A stretch of 55,799 bases of DNA from Bacteroidota bacterium (GTDB taxonomy: Bacteria; Bacteroidota; Bacteroidia; Chitinophagales; Chitinophagaceae). The notes beneath the pieces were generated by a model. That model worked only from the letters and a program-made list of their open reading frames with translations, did not search any database and had not been told where the DNA came from. Made by a program: the position numbers and the translations under genes. The stretch covers positions 1 to 55,799 of the forward strand of contig JABDAZ010000018.1 of assembly GCA_013288945.1 (NCBI GenBank). Reading direction: 5' to 3'. This document shows positions 1 to 9,500 of the stretch, piece after piece. Positions within the stretch are counted from its first letter, which is position 1; each line of letters opens with the position of its first letter.

Positions 1-1493
1 GATGCGGCAATACCTTCAAATGCAATTTCGAAAACAAGTTCAGGTTTTACTGTTCTTACCGGCCCGAATTTTTCAATGGAATTTCTTTTTACAAAATTAT
101 CAACCTGTGCAAATTCTTCATCCGTTAACCCTGAATATGCTTTTGTAAATGTTGTTAATTTTTCTCCATCCTTCACTGCAAAAGTATAATCAGTATATAA
201 ATTACTTCTTCGCCCATGTCCTTTTTGCGCGTAAATCATTACTGCATCTATTACCAACGGATCAATTTTCCATTTCCACCAATCGCCACGTTTTCTGCCA
301 ACCTGGTAAATAGAATTTTTTCTTTTCAGCATAATGCCTTCGCTGCCAACATCACGGGATTTTGTTCTTATTAATGCGAGATTTTCCCAGGTATCAAAAG
401 TTATTATGGGAGAAATTTTTAAAACAGGTTGATTGATTTCAGCAACAATTTTTTCAAGCGCAGCTCTTCTTTCAATCATTGTATGTTCGCGATAATCTTC
501 ATGATTAAGTTCCAATAAATCATACGCAACAAAACTTACCGGCGCTTCCGTTAATTGTTTTTTAGAAATATTTTTTCTGCCAATTCTTGTTTGTAACGCT
601 GCAAAAGGCAACGGAGCAAAATCAATATGGTCCGACAAGTTGCTGGCAAGAACAATTATTTCGCCATCAATCGCAATGCCATCTGGTAAAATATTTTTTA
701 ATAAATGATATTCAGGAAATTTATCCGTCATCAGTTCTTCACCGCGGCTCCAAACAAAAAGTTCGCCGTTGCGTTTAATAATTTGCCCGCGTATTCCATC
801 CCATTTCCATTCTGCCTGCCACTCTTCCGGATTTCCCAAATCATTTATTTCATTGTTTGTAATAGCGTATGAAAGATAGAATGGATAAGGCTTTGAGTGA
901 TCAATCGTATTTGCATGCTCGCTTAATAATTCATCGAAAGAAGTTGTTATTGGATCCCAATTGCCACTTATTCTATGCGCGATTATTGATGAAGAAACTT
1001 TAGTTGTTTTTGCCAATGCATTTACAATTGTTTGTTGTGAAACGCCAATACGAAAACCACCTGTTAATAATTTATTGAACACAAATTTTTCGTCTTTATT
1101 CATTTGCTGCCAGCAATCGATGACGAATTTTTTCTTAATGCTTTCATCTTGTTTTTCAATCTGAATTAATTCTTCTAGATAAAAATGCATTGGTTTTTCA
1201 TGTTCCAATGAAATATTTTCTGGTAATAATAATGCAATCGTTTCTGCGAGATCTCCAACTGTATGATAACTTTCTTCAAACATCCATTGTGGCAAACCAG
1301 TTAATTCATTGCACCAGTTTTGTAATTGTGTTGAGTTGACTGCACGCTTCGGCCTTCGCCCGCTGAACAATGCAATTACCCAAATTTTATCTCTATCATT
1401 TGCTGTTGAAAAATAGTCAACCAATGCATCAAGCTTGTCATTTGTTTTTGTGCTGGTGCCCAAAATATTTATTAATGATGAAAATTTTTTCAT
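1..1493 (-). CDS. ATP-dependent DNA ligase (C-terminus off the left edge)
   Basis: This enzyme seals nicks in duplex DNA using ATP, through a ligase-adenylate intermediate. Reading the minus strand from the ATG at 1493 gives an open frame of about 497 codons running out of the window. The nucleotidyltransferase motif KxDG is present as EWKWDGIRGQ, with the adenylated lysine near residue 230. The following motifs (DGEIIV, a SEGIMLKRK segment, WWKWKIDP) are those of the OB-containing ATP ligase core, and an N-terminal ligase_N-like helical domain precedes it. Family members are about 530 residues, so roughly 30 residues are missing past the edge. The ATG overlaps the TGA of the exonuclease gene by four bases (ATGA), implying translational coupling. 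This pairing is typical of the bacterial ligase-exonuclease operon, thought to act in DNA repair. Confidence 0.93.
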   Translation of the reverse strand, partial: MKKFSSLINILGTSTKTNDKLDALVDYFSTANDRDKIWVIALFSGRRPKRAVNSTQLQNWCNELTGLPQWMFEESYHTVGDLAETIALLLPENISLEHEKPMHFYLEELIQIEKQDESIKKKFVIDCWQQMNKDEKFVFNKLLTGGFRIGVSQQTIVNALAKTTKVSSSIIAHRISGNWDPITTSFDELLSEHANTIDHSKPYPFYLSYAITNNEINDLGNPEEWQAEWKWDGIRGQIIKRNGELFVWSRGEELMTDKFPEYHLLKNILPDGIAIDGEIIVLASNLSDHIDFAPLPFAALQTRIGRKNISKKQLTEAPVSFVAYDLLELNHEDYREHTMIERRAALEKIVAEINQPVLKISPIITFDTWENLALIRTKSRDVGSEGIMLKRKNSIYQVGRKRGDWWKWKIDPLVIDAVMIYAQKGHGRRSNLYTDYTFAVKDGEKLTTFTKAYSGLTDEEFAQVDNFVKRNSIEKFGPVRTVKPELVFEIAFEGIAA

Positions 1494-2512
1494 GCAGAAA
1501 TTTCATTTACATCATTAACTAATATCGCTTCTTCTTCATCGCCAAATTCTGTTTTTACTTCTGCGGCTTCAATTCCATTTTCATTTAAATAACGGCTGAA
1601 GGCAGATTGAAAACCATGCGTTGCATAAACTTTTGTTGCGTTGGTTGCTTTCACAGCTTGTAATAATCCATTCCAGTCAGCATGATCACTCAGCGCAAAA
1701 CCCTTGTCAGCATTGCTTCTGCGCACATTGCCACGAACCTGCATCCATCCGCTGCAAATGCCCACTTCATACGGAACAAAGCGTTTCATCCAGGTAGTTC
1801 CTTCTGCACTTTGCGGCGCAATGATTACACTTTGTTTGAAAGTTTCTTTCGGCATATCGGGCATTACTCTTTTTACTTCGGGCAATTGAACGCCTGCATT
1901 TATTAATGCCTGATGCACGTTCCAAACTGCGCCGTGTACAAAAATCTTTGAAGTAATTTCTGCAATGCATGATAATACACGTTGCGCTTTTCCTAAACTG
2001 TATGCAATTAATACTGAAGTTTTTCCTTCGTCTTTATTTTTTATAATCCAGTTTTGTATATCTGAAAAAATTTCATGTTGAGGTTTCCAATTATAAATTG
2101 GTAAACCAAAAGTTGATTCTGTAATAAACGTGTTGCATTTTACAGGTTCAAACGCGCCGCTTAATCCATCATTTTCGGTTTTATAATCGCCGCTTACAAC
2201 CCACACTTCGCCATTGTATTCCACACGAATTTGCGATGAACCAATAATGTGGCCAGCCGGATGAAGCGAAATTTTTACCCCATTCATAAACACAGGTTCA
2301 TTCCATTCCACACTCTGGTAAACGTTATCGCCGAGGCGAAGTTGCAATAATGGTTTTGTAAGTGTGTGGCACAAATAAAAATTACTGCCAACACGCGCAT
2401 GGTCGCTGTGGGCGTGGGTTATAACGGCGCGCTCAACTGGTTTCCACGGGTCAATATAAAAATTTCCGTGCCGGCAATAAAGGCCTTTGTCTGTAAATTC
2501 TATTAAGTTCAT
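1490..2512 (-). CDS. Ligase-associated DNA exonuclease, metallo-beta-lactamase/beta-CASP type
   Basis: The 340-residue protein is a metallo-beta-lactamase-fold nuclease related to the SNM1/CPSF73 group, the family annotated as ligase-associated DNA exonuclease. The zinc-binding HxHxDH motif is HAHSDH at residues 33-38. Further metal ligands appear in HPAGHIIGSS and SGDYK and in a C-terminal SDHADW segment. It probably trims DNA 3' ends before sealing by the ligase encoded immediately downstream, with which it overlaps by ATGA. In many bacteria a helicase and a phosphoesterase belong to the same cluster; if present here they lie outside the window. The function comes from family knowledge, while the motif and the gene order are seen directly. 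Confidence 0.92.
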   Translation of the reverse strand: MNLIEFTDKGLYCRHGNFYIDPWKPVERAVITHAHSDHARVGSNFYLCHTLTKPLLQLRLGDNVYQSVEWNEPVFMNGVKISLHPAGHIIGSSQIRVEYNGEVWVVSGDYKTENDGLSGAFEPVKCNTFITESTFGLPIYNWKPQHEIFSDIQNWIIKNKDEGKTSVLIAYSLGKAQRVLSCIAEITSKIFVHGAVWNVHQALINAGVQLPEVKRVMPDMPKETFKQSVIIAPQSAEGTTWMKRFVPYEVGICSGWMQVRGNVRRSNADKGFALSDHADWNGLLQAVKATNATKVYATHGFQSAFSRYLNENGIEAAEVKTEFGDEEEAILVNDVNEISA

Positions 2513-2542
2513 TGGTTATTAATAACTATAAAACCGTGCCGT

Positions 2543-2707
2543 TTATTTAATATTTTCAGCCCGATTTTTATTTCGGTTTCGCTTACATTTTTCGCTGCAA
2601 TATTTTACCTCATCCCAAACTTTTTCCCATTTTTTTCGCCAAGTAAATGGCTTTTCGCAAACTGCACAAACTTTTACAGGAAGGTTTGATTTTTTGATAT
2701 TTTTCAT
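2543..2707 (-). CDS. Small DUF2256-type four-cysteine protein
   Basis: This 54-residue gene starts at the ATG at 2707 and stops at 2543; a longer open frame over the same DNA (2610-2795) is a different reading frame. The product has a basic N-terminus, CAVC at residues 14-17, a very characteristic [17 protein letters not shown] stretch, and a final CSEKC (Cys37 and Cys41) followed by an Arg/Lys/Asn tail. This pattern matches the DUF2256 family, a putative zinc-ribbon whose molecular role is unknown. It lies 30 bases upstream of the exonuclease gene on the same strand, so it could be co-transcribed with the exonuclease-ligase pair. Four cysteines in two pairs suggest one zinc ion; that is inference. 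Confidence 0.85.
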   Translation of the reverse strand: MKNIKKSNLPVKVCAVCEKPFTWRKKWEKVWDEVKYCSEKCKRNRNKNRAENIK

Positions 2708-2831
2708 GCAACATTAATAACAGATTGTTGCGTGAAAAGTTGAGTAAGTTTATAAGTAGATTCGCAGATTTTTTATTAATGAAATACATTTTCAAATTGA
2801 GCCATTTTCAAATTTGCAAATTAATTATTGT

Positions 2832-3086
2832 CCGAACTTTTGTTCATTAATGCTCTTCATTGGCGTCGCACACTTGTACATTAGTTCCTTACTCAGCTTT
2901 TCTTTTGCCACAGAGGAACGAAGAGTAACAGAGTTTCTCAGAGGTTCTGTGTTTTTCTTTGTGGTTCTCCGTGGTTTAATTAACTGACTGAAAATTTTTA
3001 TTATTTATATAAATGAACCGCTCAATAAAGAACAAAAAGTAAAAGAGTGCGACGCCTATGAAGATGGTTAATGAACAAATGTTCAG
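2832..3086. repeat. Inverted-terminal non-coding element, copy 1, with a heptad hairpin inside
   Basis: The left end (2832-2897) and the reverse complement of the right end (about 3018-3086) align over more than 55 bases, sharing blocks such as TTGTTCATTAA, CTTCAT, GGCGTCGCAC and TTGAGC/ACTCAGC. The core GGCGTCGCAC lies at 2862-2871 on the left and inverted at about 3047-3056 on the right. Between the ends, 2909-2978 reads as consecutive 7-base words (CACAGAG, GAACGAA, GAGTAAC, AGAGTTT, CTCAGAG and so on) that fold back on TTCTGTG...CTCCGTGG. No open frame fits. It occupies most of the 433-base gap between the DUF2256 gene and the binding protein. The rest of the gap is AT-rich, and 3087-3136 is again A-rich with an apparent 7-base rhythm. 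Confidence 0.7.
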
Positions 3087-3140
3087 TTAATAAAAAGGGA
3101 AAATAAAAATTAAAAAAGCTAAAAAGAAGATGAGAACTTA

Positions 3141-4319
3141 TTAATAAACAGCGGTGATATTTCCATCTACTTTTTTAATGAAGTAGAGTTTTTTATTTTC
3201 AAAATAATCGAGCGTCATATTTTGCTTGTTGAGAAAAACAGGCTCGATGTCAAAATCATTAAACACTTTATATTTTTTTTCTCCGATGCTGCTGTTCAGG
3301 CTGGCGCCGTGTTCAATCAATAATTTTGCGAAACGAAAAGTAGTTTCATAACCGCGAAAAACCATATCGCTCGGGCGCGAATAAAATTTGTCTTTAAAAT
3401 ATTGTTGTATAGATTTTACCAAATTATCGGTTGGATTAATATAAAAAGGTGTTGTGTAAATAATTTCCATTCCATTGTATTCCGGTTCAGAAAAATCAAT
3501 AAGATTGTCCCACGTTGGCATGCCAATAATTGTTATCGGATAAGTTTTATCAACCTGCGCCAATTGCAAACAAAGGTTCCTCGAAAAATTTTCATCGAGG
3601 CTTGCGGCGATAAAAATATTTTGTTTGGTGCTGTCTAATTGCGGCAATAATTGTTTGATATTAATCGGTTCGGTAAGATTTATATAAGTCAATTTTAAAG
3701 GAACAGATGATGTGTTTTTTTCTGCATCAATAAAATAATTTTTTAACCTCGTTTCAATCGCGCCATTTTTTTGCAACACAATAATGTGCGACAGCGCATA
3801 ATTTTTTTGCGCATATTTGTAGATGGCTTCGCAATGCGTTTTTAAAGTGGAGTTGAGCAAAACAAAATTTGCATTGTTTGTAACGCCGCCATCATTCGGA
3901 AAATTTGTATTAATAAAAGGAATGTTTTTATGCAGAGCAACTTCGGCAAGCTGGCGCAAATCAGTATTATTAATATGTCCGATTATTAATTCTGTTTTTT
4001 GAAAATCATCTTCACGAATTATTTGCGCAATTGTTTTTTGCTTTGATCGTGTATCATAAATATGTACATCCAAATGAGCGCCTTCGGCTTGCAAAGAATC
4101 TAAAGCAAGTTGCGCGCCTTCGTAAAACTCAAGTCCGGGATTTAAAATTTTTGGAAAATTATTATCGAATTTATAATTGTTGGTTGCATCAAAAGCAGAA
4201 TCAAGGTATAAAGGAACAAAAATAGCAATGCGATGAGAAGCAGTGCCGGCGCCAGTTTGCGCGTTTGCAATATTTATTAATACAAGAAAAGATAAAAAAT
4301 ATTGACAAATTTTTTTCAT
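3141..4319 (-). CDS. Exported periplasmic-binding-fold (type 1) substrate-binding-like protein
   Basis: The 392-residue product has a signal peptide (MKKICQYFLSFLVLINIANAQ) and then a type 1 periplasmic-binding fold. The core is of the branched-chain amino acid/LIVBP kind: IAIFVPLYLDSAF, FYEGAQLALDSLQ, and a second half with TYPITIIGMPTWDN and GYETTFRFAKLL. In related Bacteroidota proteins this domain is often fused to LysM repeats; none is seen here. No transporter permease or ATPase genes are adjacent, so it is unlikely to be part of a standard ABC importer, and its ligand is unknown. It stands 87 bases downstream of guaA on the same strand. Confidence 0.75.
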   Translation of the reverse strand: MKKICQYFLSFLVLINIANAQTGAGTASHRIAIFVPLYLDSAFDATNNYKFDNNFPKILNPGLEFYEGAQLALDSLQAEGAHLDVHIYDTRSKQKTIAQIIREDDFQKTELIIGHINNTDLRQLAEVALHKNIPFINTNFPNDGGVTNNANFVLLNSTLKTHCEAIYKYAQKNYALSHIIVLQKNGAIETRLKNYFIDAEKNTSSVPLKLTYINLTEPINIKQLLPQLDSTKQNIFIAASLDENFSRNLCLQLAQVDKTYPITIIGMPTWDNLIDFSEPEYNGMEIIYTTPFYINPTDNLVKSIQQYFKDKFYSRPSDMVFRGYETTFRFAKLLIEHGASLNSSIGEKKYKVFNDFDIEPVFLNKQNMTLDYFENKKLYFIKKVDGNITAVY

Positions 4320-4406
4320 ACAACGTTTTAATTGCGCGAATAAGTTGTTGGCGTTATTAATGATCTCTTTCTATTTTACCACATTTTGCCGGCACTGTGC
4401 TGCACT

Positions 4407-5939
4407 TTATTCCCACTCAATGGTTGCAGGCGGCTTGCTGCTGATATCGTACACAACGCGGTTAATGCCTTTTACATTATTAATAATTTCATTTGAAATG
4501 TCTGCTAAAAAATCATACGGCAAATGCGCCCAGTCTGCAGTCATTCCATCAACAGAAGTTACGGCGCGCAATGCAATTGTAAATTCATACGTTCTTTCAT
4601 CGCCCATTACGCCAACGCTTTTTACCGGCAATAAAATGGCTCCGGCCTGCCACACGCTATCATATAATCCGCGATCTTTTAAACCTTTAATATAGATGTA
4701 ATCTGCCTGTTGTAACAGCGCTACTTTTTCTTCTGTCACTTCACCCAAAATTCTTATTGCTAATCCTGGCCCGGGAAATGGATGGCGTTGTAACATGGTG
4801 TCAGGAATTCCTAATTCTTTTCCAACGCGGCGCACTTCATCTTTAAATAAAAAACGTAAGGGCTCAACCAATTCCAAATGCATTTTTGATGGAAGCCCGC
4901 CAACATTATGATGCGATTTAATTGTAACCGATGGCCCGTGCACGGAAACACTTTCAATAACATCAGGATAAATAGTTCCTTGCCCAAGCAACTCGATGCC
5001 TTCTACTTTTTTTGCTTCATCCTGAAACACATCAATAAATAATTTTCCAATTACTTTCCGTTTTGCTTCCGGATCCGTTTTGCCTGCAAAATCAGTATAA
5101 AATAATTTCTTTGCATCAACGCCTTTTACATTCAGCCCGATTTTATTATAGGTTTCTAAAACTTCTTCAAATTCATTTTTGCGAAGCACGCCATTGTCAA
5201 CAAAAATCCCAAACAACCTGTCGCCAATTGCTTTATGTATTAATGTGGCAGCAACTGTTGAATCCACGCCGCCACTTAATGCCATAATCACTTTTCTGTT
5301 GCCGATTTGTTGCTTTAATTGTGCAACCGTATCATTCACAAAGTGAGCGGGCGTCCAGCTTTGCGAGCATCCGCAAATATTTACCAAAAAGTTTTTTAAT
5401 ATTTTTTTTCCTTCTGTTGAATGATAAACTTCCGGATGAAACTGCAAACAGTACAATGCAAACTCATCCGCATTTTTTTTGAATGCAGCATAGGGAATAC
5501 TTTCCGTTGTTGCGAGTACTTCAAAGCCATCTGGCAATTCGAGAATTGTATCTGCATGGCTCATCCAAACCTGCGATAATTCTTTCACATCATTTAATAT
5601 AATATCTTCTTTTTGTTTGTGCATTTGCGCGCGTCCATACTCGCGTTTGCTGCTGTTTGCAACGCGGCCGCCAAATTGTTTTGCTGTTAATTGCGCGCCA
5701 TAACAAATACCAAGAACGGGCAAATGTTTATGCATTTCATCCACATTAATTTCGGGTGCATTCACATCATTTACAGAAAACGGCGAACCGGAAAGTATGA
5801 TGCCTTTTAAAGAAGAATCGTAATTTATTTTTTTATTAAAGGGAATAATTTCGCAAAATACATTTGCTTCGCGAACGGCCCGCGCAATCAATTGCGTGTA
5901 TTGCGAACCGAAATCAAGAATCAGAATCTTTTCCATCAT
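4407..5939 (-). CDS. guaA: GMP synthase (glutamine-hydrolysing)
   Basis: GuaA converts XMP to GMP in purine synthesis, using ATP and ammonia released from glutamine. The 510-residue protein has the class I glutamine amidotransferase domain first, with the nucleophile Cys79 in GICYGAQ and the His168/Glu170 pair in FHPEVYHS. The ATP pyrophosphatase domain follows, with the P-loop SGGVDS at 222-227. The GMP-synthase C-terminal dimerisation domain ends in the typical KPPATIEWE. The full length matches the family. Two ATG codons are adjacent at the start; the second is the more usual one. A TACCTTCG box (7 of 8 to the Bacteroidetes -7 element) lies at 5945-5952, implying a very short leader. Confidence 0.98.
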   Translation of the reverse strand: MMEKILILDFGSQYTQLIARAVREANVFCEIIPFNKKINYDSSLKGIILSGSPFSVNDVNAPEINVDEMHKHLPVLGICYGAQLTAKQFGGRVANSSKREYGRAQMHKQKEDIILNDVKELSQVWMSHADTILELPDGFEVLATTESIPYAAFKKNADEFALYCLQFHPEVYHSTEGKKILKNFLVNICGCSQSWTPAHFVNDTVAQLKQQIGNRKVIMALSGGVDSTVAATLIHKAIGDRLFGIFVDNGVLRKNEFEEVLETYNKIGLNVKGVDAKKLFYTDFAGKTDPEAKRKVIGKLFIDVFQDEAKKVEGIELLGQGTIYPDVIESVSVHGPSVTIKSHHNVGGLPSKMHLELVEPLRFLFKDEVRRVGKELGIPDTMLQRHPFPGPGLAIRILGEVTEEKVALLQQADYIYIKGLKDRGLYDSVWQAGAILLPVKSVGVMGDERTYEFTIALRAVTSVDGMTADWAHLPYDFLADISNEIINNVKGINRVVYDISSKPPATIEWE

Positions 5940-6013
5940 GCGTGCGAAGGTAAAAAAGAGTTGGCATTTTCCAGTAAGCAGTTTTTAATCATTAATAAAC
6001 GCAATTTTTATTA

Positions 6014-6029
6014 ATGAAAATATTTTCAT
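6014..6029. promoter_or_regulatory. 16-bp perfect palindrome in the guaA/DUF2807 divergent gap
   Basis: ATGAAAATATTTTCAT reads identically on both strands, midway between the divergent guaA and DUF2807 genes. A perfect 10-bp inverted repeat (GATGGTTTAT at 6060-6069 with ATAAACCATC at 6086-6095) follows. Either could be an operator. AT-rich palindromes arise easily by chance, so confidence is low. Confidence 0.3.
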
Positions 6030-6163
6030 GAAATAAAAATATTTGCAAGCTTTGATATGGATGGTTTATTAATAAAATCTTATTTATAAACCATCGTTTG
6101 TGAAGATTGGTTTTTTCATTCACGATAAATGTTTAACTTTTGCAAATTCAAAAACTCATCATC

Positions 6164-6889
6164 ATGAAAAAATATTTCTTGTTGTTAATAGCGCCACTTT
6201 TTATTTTAAGTTCCTGCCGCGATTTTATGGGTAAACATGTTCGCGGAAACGGCAATATAAAAACGGATAAAAGAGATATTACATCTTTCAAAAATTTGGA
6301 AGTGCATGGTGGTATTAATGTAATTATTCTGCAAGGAGAAATAAAACCAATTGAAATAAAAGCCGACGAAAATTTAATGGAATACATTGAAGTGAAACAG
6401 GAAGGTGATGATTTGATAATCGGCGAGCGCGAACATTTTAATCTTGACCCAACTGATAAAATTGAATTGTATGTAACATCGCCAAACTACCACAGCATCT
6501 CGCTTTCAGGCGTTAGCAATATTAATACAGAGAAAAAAATTACCGGCACAAATGAACTTGAACTTAATTTAAGTGGCGCCGGCGATATAAAGATGGAATT
6601 GGATTTTCCAAAAGTATCTGCAGATCTTTCTGGTGTTGGATCAATGTATTTGAATGGGCAAACTAAAGACGTAAATATTGTATTAACCGGCGCAGGCAGC
6701 GCACATTGTTTTGATTTATTATCAGAAAATACAACGGTAGAAGTTAGCGGCGTTGGAAGTGCAGAAGTATTTGCAAGTGTAAAAATTGATGCGCAGGTAA
6801 GCGGCGTTGGAAGTGTGAAATATAAAGGCAATGCAACAGAAGTAAAGCAAAATGTGAGCGGTGTTGGAAGTGTGCGCAAAGTAAATTGA
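6164..6889 (+). CDS. DUF2807 (GIN-domain) lipoprotein
   Basis: The 241-residue protein starts at the ATG at 6164; an upstream TTG in frame at 6140 is less likely. The N-terminus MKKYFLLLIAPLFILSSC ends in a lipobox with Cys18, so it should be lipid-anchored in the envelope. The mature part is a DUF2807/GIN domain: short repeats with the recurrent pattern SGVGS or SGAGD (LSGVSNIN, LSGAGDIK, LSGVGSMY, LTGAGSAH, VSGVGSAE, VSGVGSVK, VSGVGSVR), predicted to stack as a right-handed beta-helix. The family is common in Bacteroidota, usually as secreted or surface proteins of unknown ligand. Its 3' end converges closely on pbpC, with only nine bases between them. Confidence 0.88.
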   Translation: MKKYFLLLIAPLFILSSCRDFMGKHVRGNGNIKTDKRDITSFKNLEVHGGINVIILQGEIKPIEIKADENLMEYIEVKQEGDDLIIGEREHFNLDPTDKIELYVTSPNYHSISLSGVSNINTEKKITGTNELELNLSGAGDIKMELDFPKVSADLSGVGSMYLNGQTKDVNIVLTGAGSAHCFDLLSENTTVEVSGVGSAEVFASVKIDAQVSGVGSVKYKGNATEVKQNVSGVGSVRKVN

Positions 6890-6898
6890 AAACAGTTT

Positions 6899-9214
6899 TT
6901 ACAAATTCACATACTTCACATTAATAATGATATCGCGGTTTCTTCCTTTATCGTCGGTGCATGAAATTTTTACCGGGCCTTCTTCCGGAATAAAAAATTG
7001 TTTTGATTTTGCTTCGCAGGATTTATAAAATTTATTATTGATGTACCAATAAACTTTGGTTACATCATTACTAACATTGCACGTTAGCTGCAATGGTTCC
7101 GGATCTTTTTTATTAATCAGATATTCATTGTTATTTGCGGGAGATGTAATAAGTGGCGCGCCATCTTTAAATATTTTTTCGCAATAAGGATTGTGTGGCG
7201 GAATTTTTTCAAACGCAATTTTATTTTCCGTAAAATAAGCCTGCATTTCGGGAGAAATTATTTTATACCATTTTTTGTTATAACCATTTTGGGGCATGCA
7301 ATTTTTACAATAAGAAATTTTTTCATCAGGAGAAATCATTATCTCTTGCAGGTTATTACATTTAACAGAAGGCGAAACCATCGGAATAAAATAATCGGTT
7401 ATAAGATTTGTGCAATGATCATTTGGTGGCAAACCAGTTTCAGAACAAACAATTCTTGCATCACAATCTTCAGGTTGTGCAAACCATGATTCATCATTAT
7501 TATAATCAATTGTGTTGAAAATTTTAAAGAGTAATGGCGTTGCAACATTTGCGCCACTCAGTTCGGGAATGCCAAGTGCAGAAAAATTTCCAATCCAAAT
7601 TCCAACAGTGTAATGTTTATTGTAACCGATACTCCACGCATCTCTTTTGCCATAAGACGTACCTGTTTTCCATGCAATTTTTGGCAAGTGCATTGTGCTT
7701 TCCCAGTTCAATGGAAAATCAGGCCGGTTAACTTTTGATAATGTTTCATTAATCATGAAAGTAGCTGCTGTACTAAGTATCCGCGTTTTTTTATGATTTG
7801 AATCTGCTTGCGTATAAGATGGTTTTATATAAAATCCATCGTTTGCAAATAACGAATACATGCCTGTTAATTCTTCTAATGTTGATCCGCAACCGCCAAG
7901 TATCATTGATAATCCAAGTTTATTCTGATCTTTTTTTATCTGGTTAAAATCGCACAATGCTAATTTTTGAATCAGTTTATCTTTCCCCAATGCATTCAAA
8001 CTTTTTACTGCGGGAATATTTAAGGAATGTTCCAATGCATATTCCATCGTTACATAACCATTAAATTTCTTATCATAATTTTCCGGCGCATAACCGGAAT
8101 AATTTATGGCAACATCAGTTATCATCATCTTTGGCGTTAATAAACCTTCATCAATGCAAAGCCCGTACAGCAAAGGTTTCAGCGTGCTGCCTGGTTGGCG
8201 AATAGCAGCTGCGCCATTCACTTGTCCACCATCTGTTGTATCATAAAAATTTGCAGAACCAATGTACGTTATCACTTTATGTGTGTAATTATCAATCACA
8301 ATTACGGCCGTGTTGCGGATGTTTTTTAAATACAAAGTGTGCACATAATCATCAACTAATTTTTCAATTTTTCGTTGCGTGTTTATTTCAATATTTGTTT
8401 TGATAATATCGTCGCCTTGTTGTTTTAATTTATAGGCAAGATGTGGAATGAAAGCAGGGACAACTCCGCGCGTTGCTGTTAATGGTTCATGCAATGCGTC
8501 TTCAATTTCTTTTTGGGTAAATACTTTTTCTTTTGCAAATTCAAGCAACCATCTATTTCTTTCTTTAACAATTAAATCATTATTTTTTCCAATGATTAAT
8601 GATGAAGGCCGGTTAGGAATAATTGATAATGCAGTAATTTCTGCGAGTGATAAGTGATCCGGTTTTTTCTTGAAATACAGGATGGAAGCGGATTTAACGC
8701 CTTCAACGTTTCCGCCATAAGGGACAACATTTAAATACAGTTGTAATATTTCGTCTTTATTGTATTTCCATTCCAGTTGAAATGCGCGGAACATTTCAAT
8801 CAATTTATTTCCGTAGGTTCTTCGTTTTGGTTCCAGCGCACGCGCAACCTGCATTGTGATTGTTGATGCACCTGATGTTCTTTTTAAGCGAAAAATATTT
8901 TTTACAAAAGCCCTGAAAACCGCAACAGCATTCACTCCCGGATGGTGATAAAAATATTTATCTTCTTTTTCAATAATTGTTTTTTTAAGCAGCGGAGAAA
9001 TTTCATTCAGTTCCGTTTTCATTCTCCATTGCTGATCTTTCGTGAGGTATGCATGAATAACTTCGCCTTTATTATCCATTACAATTGTTGAATATTCTAT
9101 GTTATCAGGAACAGGAAATAGTTTGTTTAATAATAAAAACACAAGGAAAATAATAACGGCTGTTATTAATAATCTTTTTGAAAATGATTTGATATGTTGT
9201 TTATTAATTTTCAT
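6899..9214 (-). CDS. pbpC: Penicillin-binding protein 1C (bifunctional glycosyltransferase/transpeptidase-type)
   Basis: PBP1C is a membrane-anchored peptidoglycan synthase. The 771-residue protein has one N-terminal membrane segment (about residues 13-32). A family 51 glycosyltransferase domain follows, with the catalytic Glu84 in EDKYFYHHPG and TSGASTITMQVAR. The transpeptidase domain has Ser343 in STLK, then SLN in HSLNIPA and KTGTSYG. The C-terminal roughly 90 residues form the extra beta domain typical of PBP1C. It diverges from an alpha-2-macroglobulin gene; this association of pbpC with an alpha-2-macroglobulin gene is well known in bacteria (in E. coli the two are neighbours). The proposed joint role is envelope repair plus trapping of invading proteases. 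Confidence 0.95.
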   Translation of the reverse strand: MKINKQHIKSFSKRLLITAVIIFLVFLLLNKLFPVPDNIEYSTIVMDNKGEVIHAYLTKDQQWRMKTELNEISPLLKKTIIEKEDKYFYHHPGVNAVAVFRAFVKNIFRLKRTSGASTITMQVARALEPKRRTYGNKLIEMFRAFQLEWKYNKDEILQLYLNVVPYGGNVEGVKSASILYFKKKPDHLSLAEITALSIIPNRPSSLIIGKNNDLIVKERNRWLLEFAKEKVFTQKEIEDALHEPLTATRGVVPAFIPHLAYKLKQQGDDIIKTNIEINTQRKIEKLVDDYVHTLYLKNIRNTAVIVIDNYTHKVITYIGSANFYDTTDGGQVNGAAAIRQPGSTLKPLLYGLCIDEGLLTPKMMITDVAINYSGYAPENYDKKFNGYVTMEYALEHSLNIPAVKSLNALGKDKLIQKLALCDFNQIKKDQNKLGLSMILGGCGSTLEELTGMYSLFANDGFYIKPSYTQADSNHKKTRILSTAATFMINETLSKVNRPDFPLNWESTMHLPKIAWKTGTSYGKRDAWSIGYNKHYTVGIWIGNFSALGIPELSGANVATPLLFKIFNTIDYNNDESWFAQPEDCDARIVCSETGLPPNDHCTNLITDYFIPMVSPSVKCNNLQEIMISPDEKISYCKNCMPQNGYNKKWYKIISPEMQAYFTENKIAFEKIPPHNPYCEKIFKDGAPLITSPANNNEYLINKKDPEPLQLTCNVSNDVTKVYWYINNKFYKSCEAKSKQFFIPEEGPVKISCTDDKGRNRDIIINVKYVNL

Positions 9215-9500
9215 TTTTTAATTCAGGTATAAATATCGGTGCTCTGAAACCATTGACTGGCGCGTGTTTTATTGAATTAACAAATCCTTATCTCCAAATA
9301 TTTGCAAAAGCATTTGCTTGTTGTGTAATTTTCGTTTGCAATTTTTTTGCAAGTTTATGGCTTCATCAAATCATCCTCCTTAGCTTTTCACTGCACTAAA
9401 TTCTGGTTTTCTTATTTGTTTGCAAGAGAACAGTGTAATTATTTTAATTCCTTTTTGTACTTTAACAGCACTTTTCAAAACTCTTCAACCCGGCCGTTTT

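Noticed and set aside
2610..2795. Open frame of 61 codons on the minus strand
   Set aside because: It overlaps the DUF2256 gene in another frame and has no domain; the DUF2256 frame has clear conserved residues.
3141..4319. Classical ABC importer binding protein
   Set aside because: There are no permease or ATPase genes beside it, so only the fold, not the transport role, is supported.
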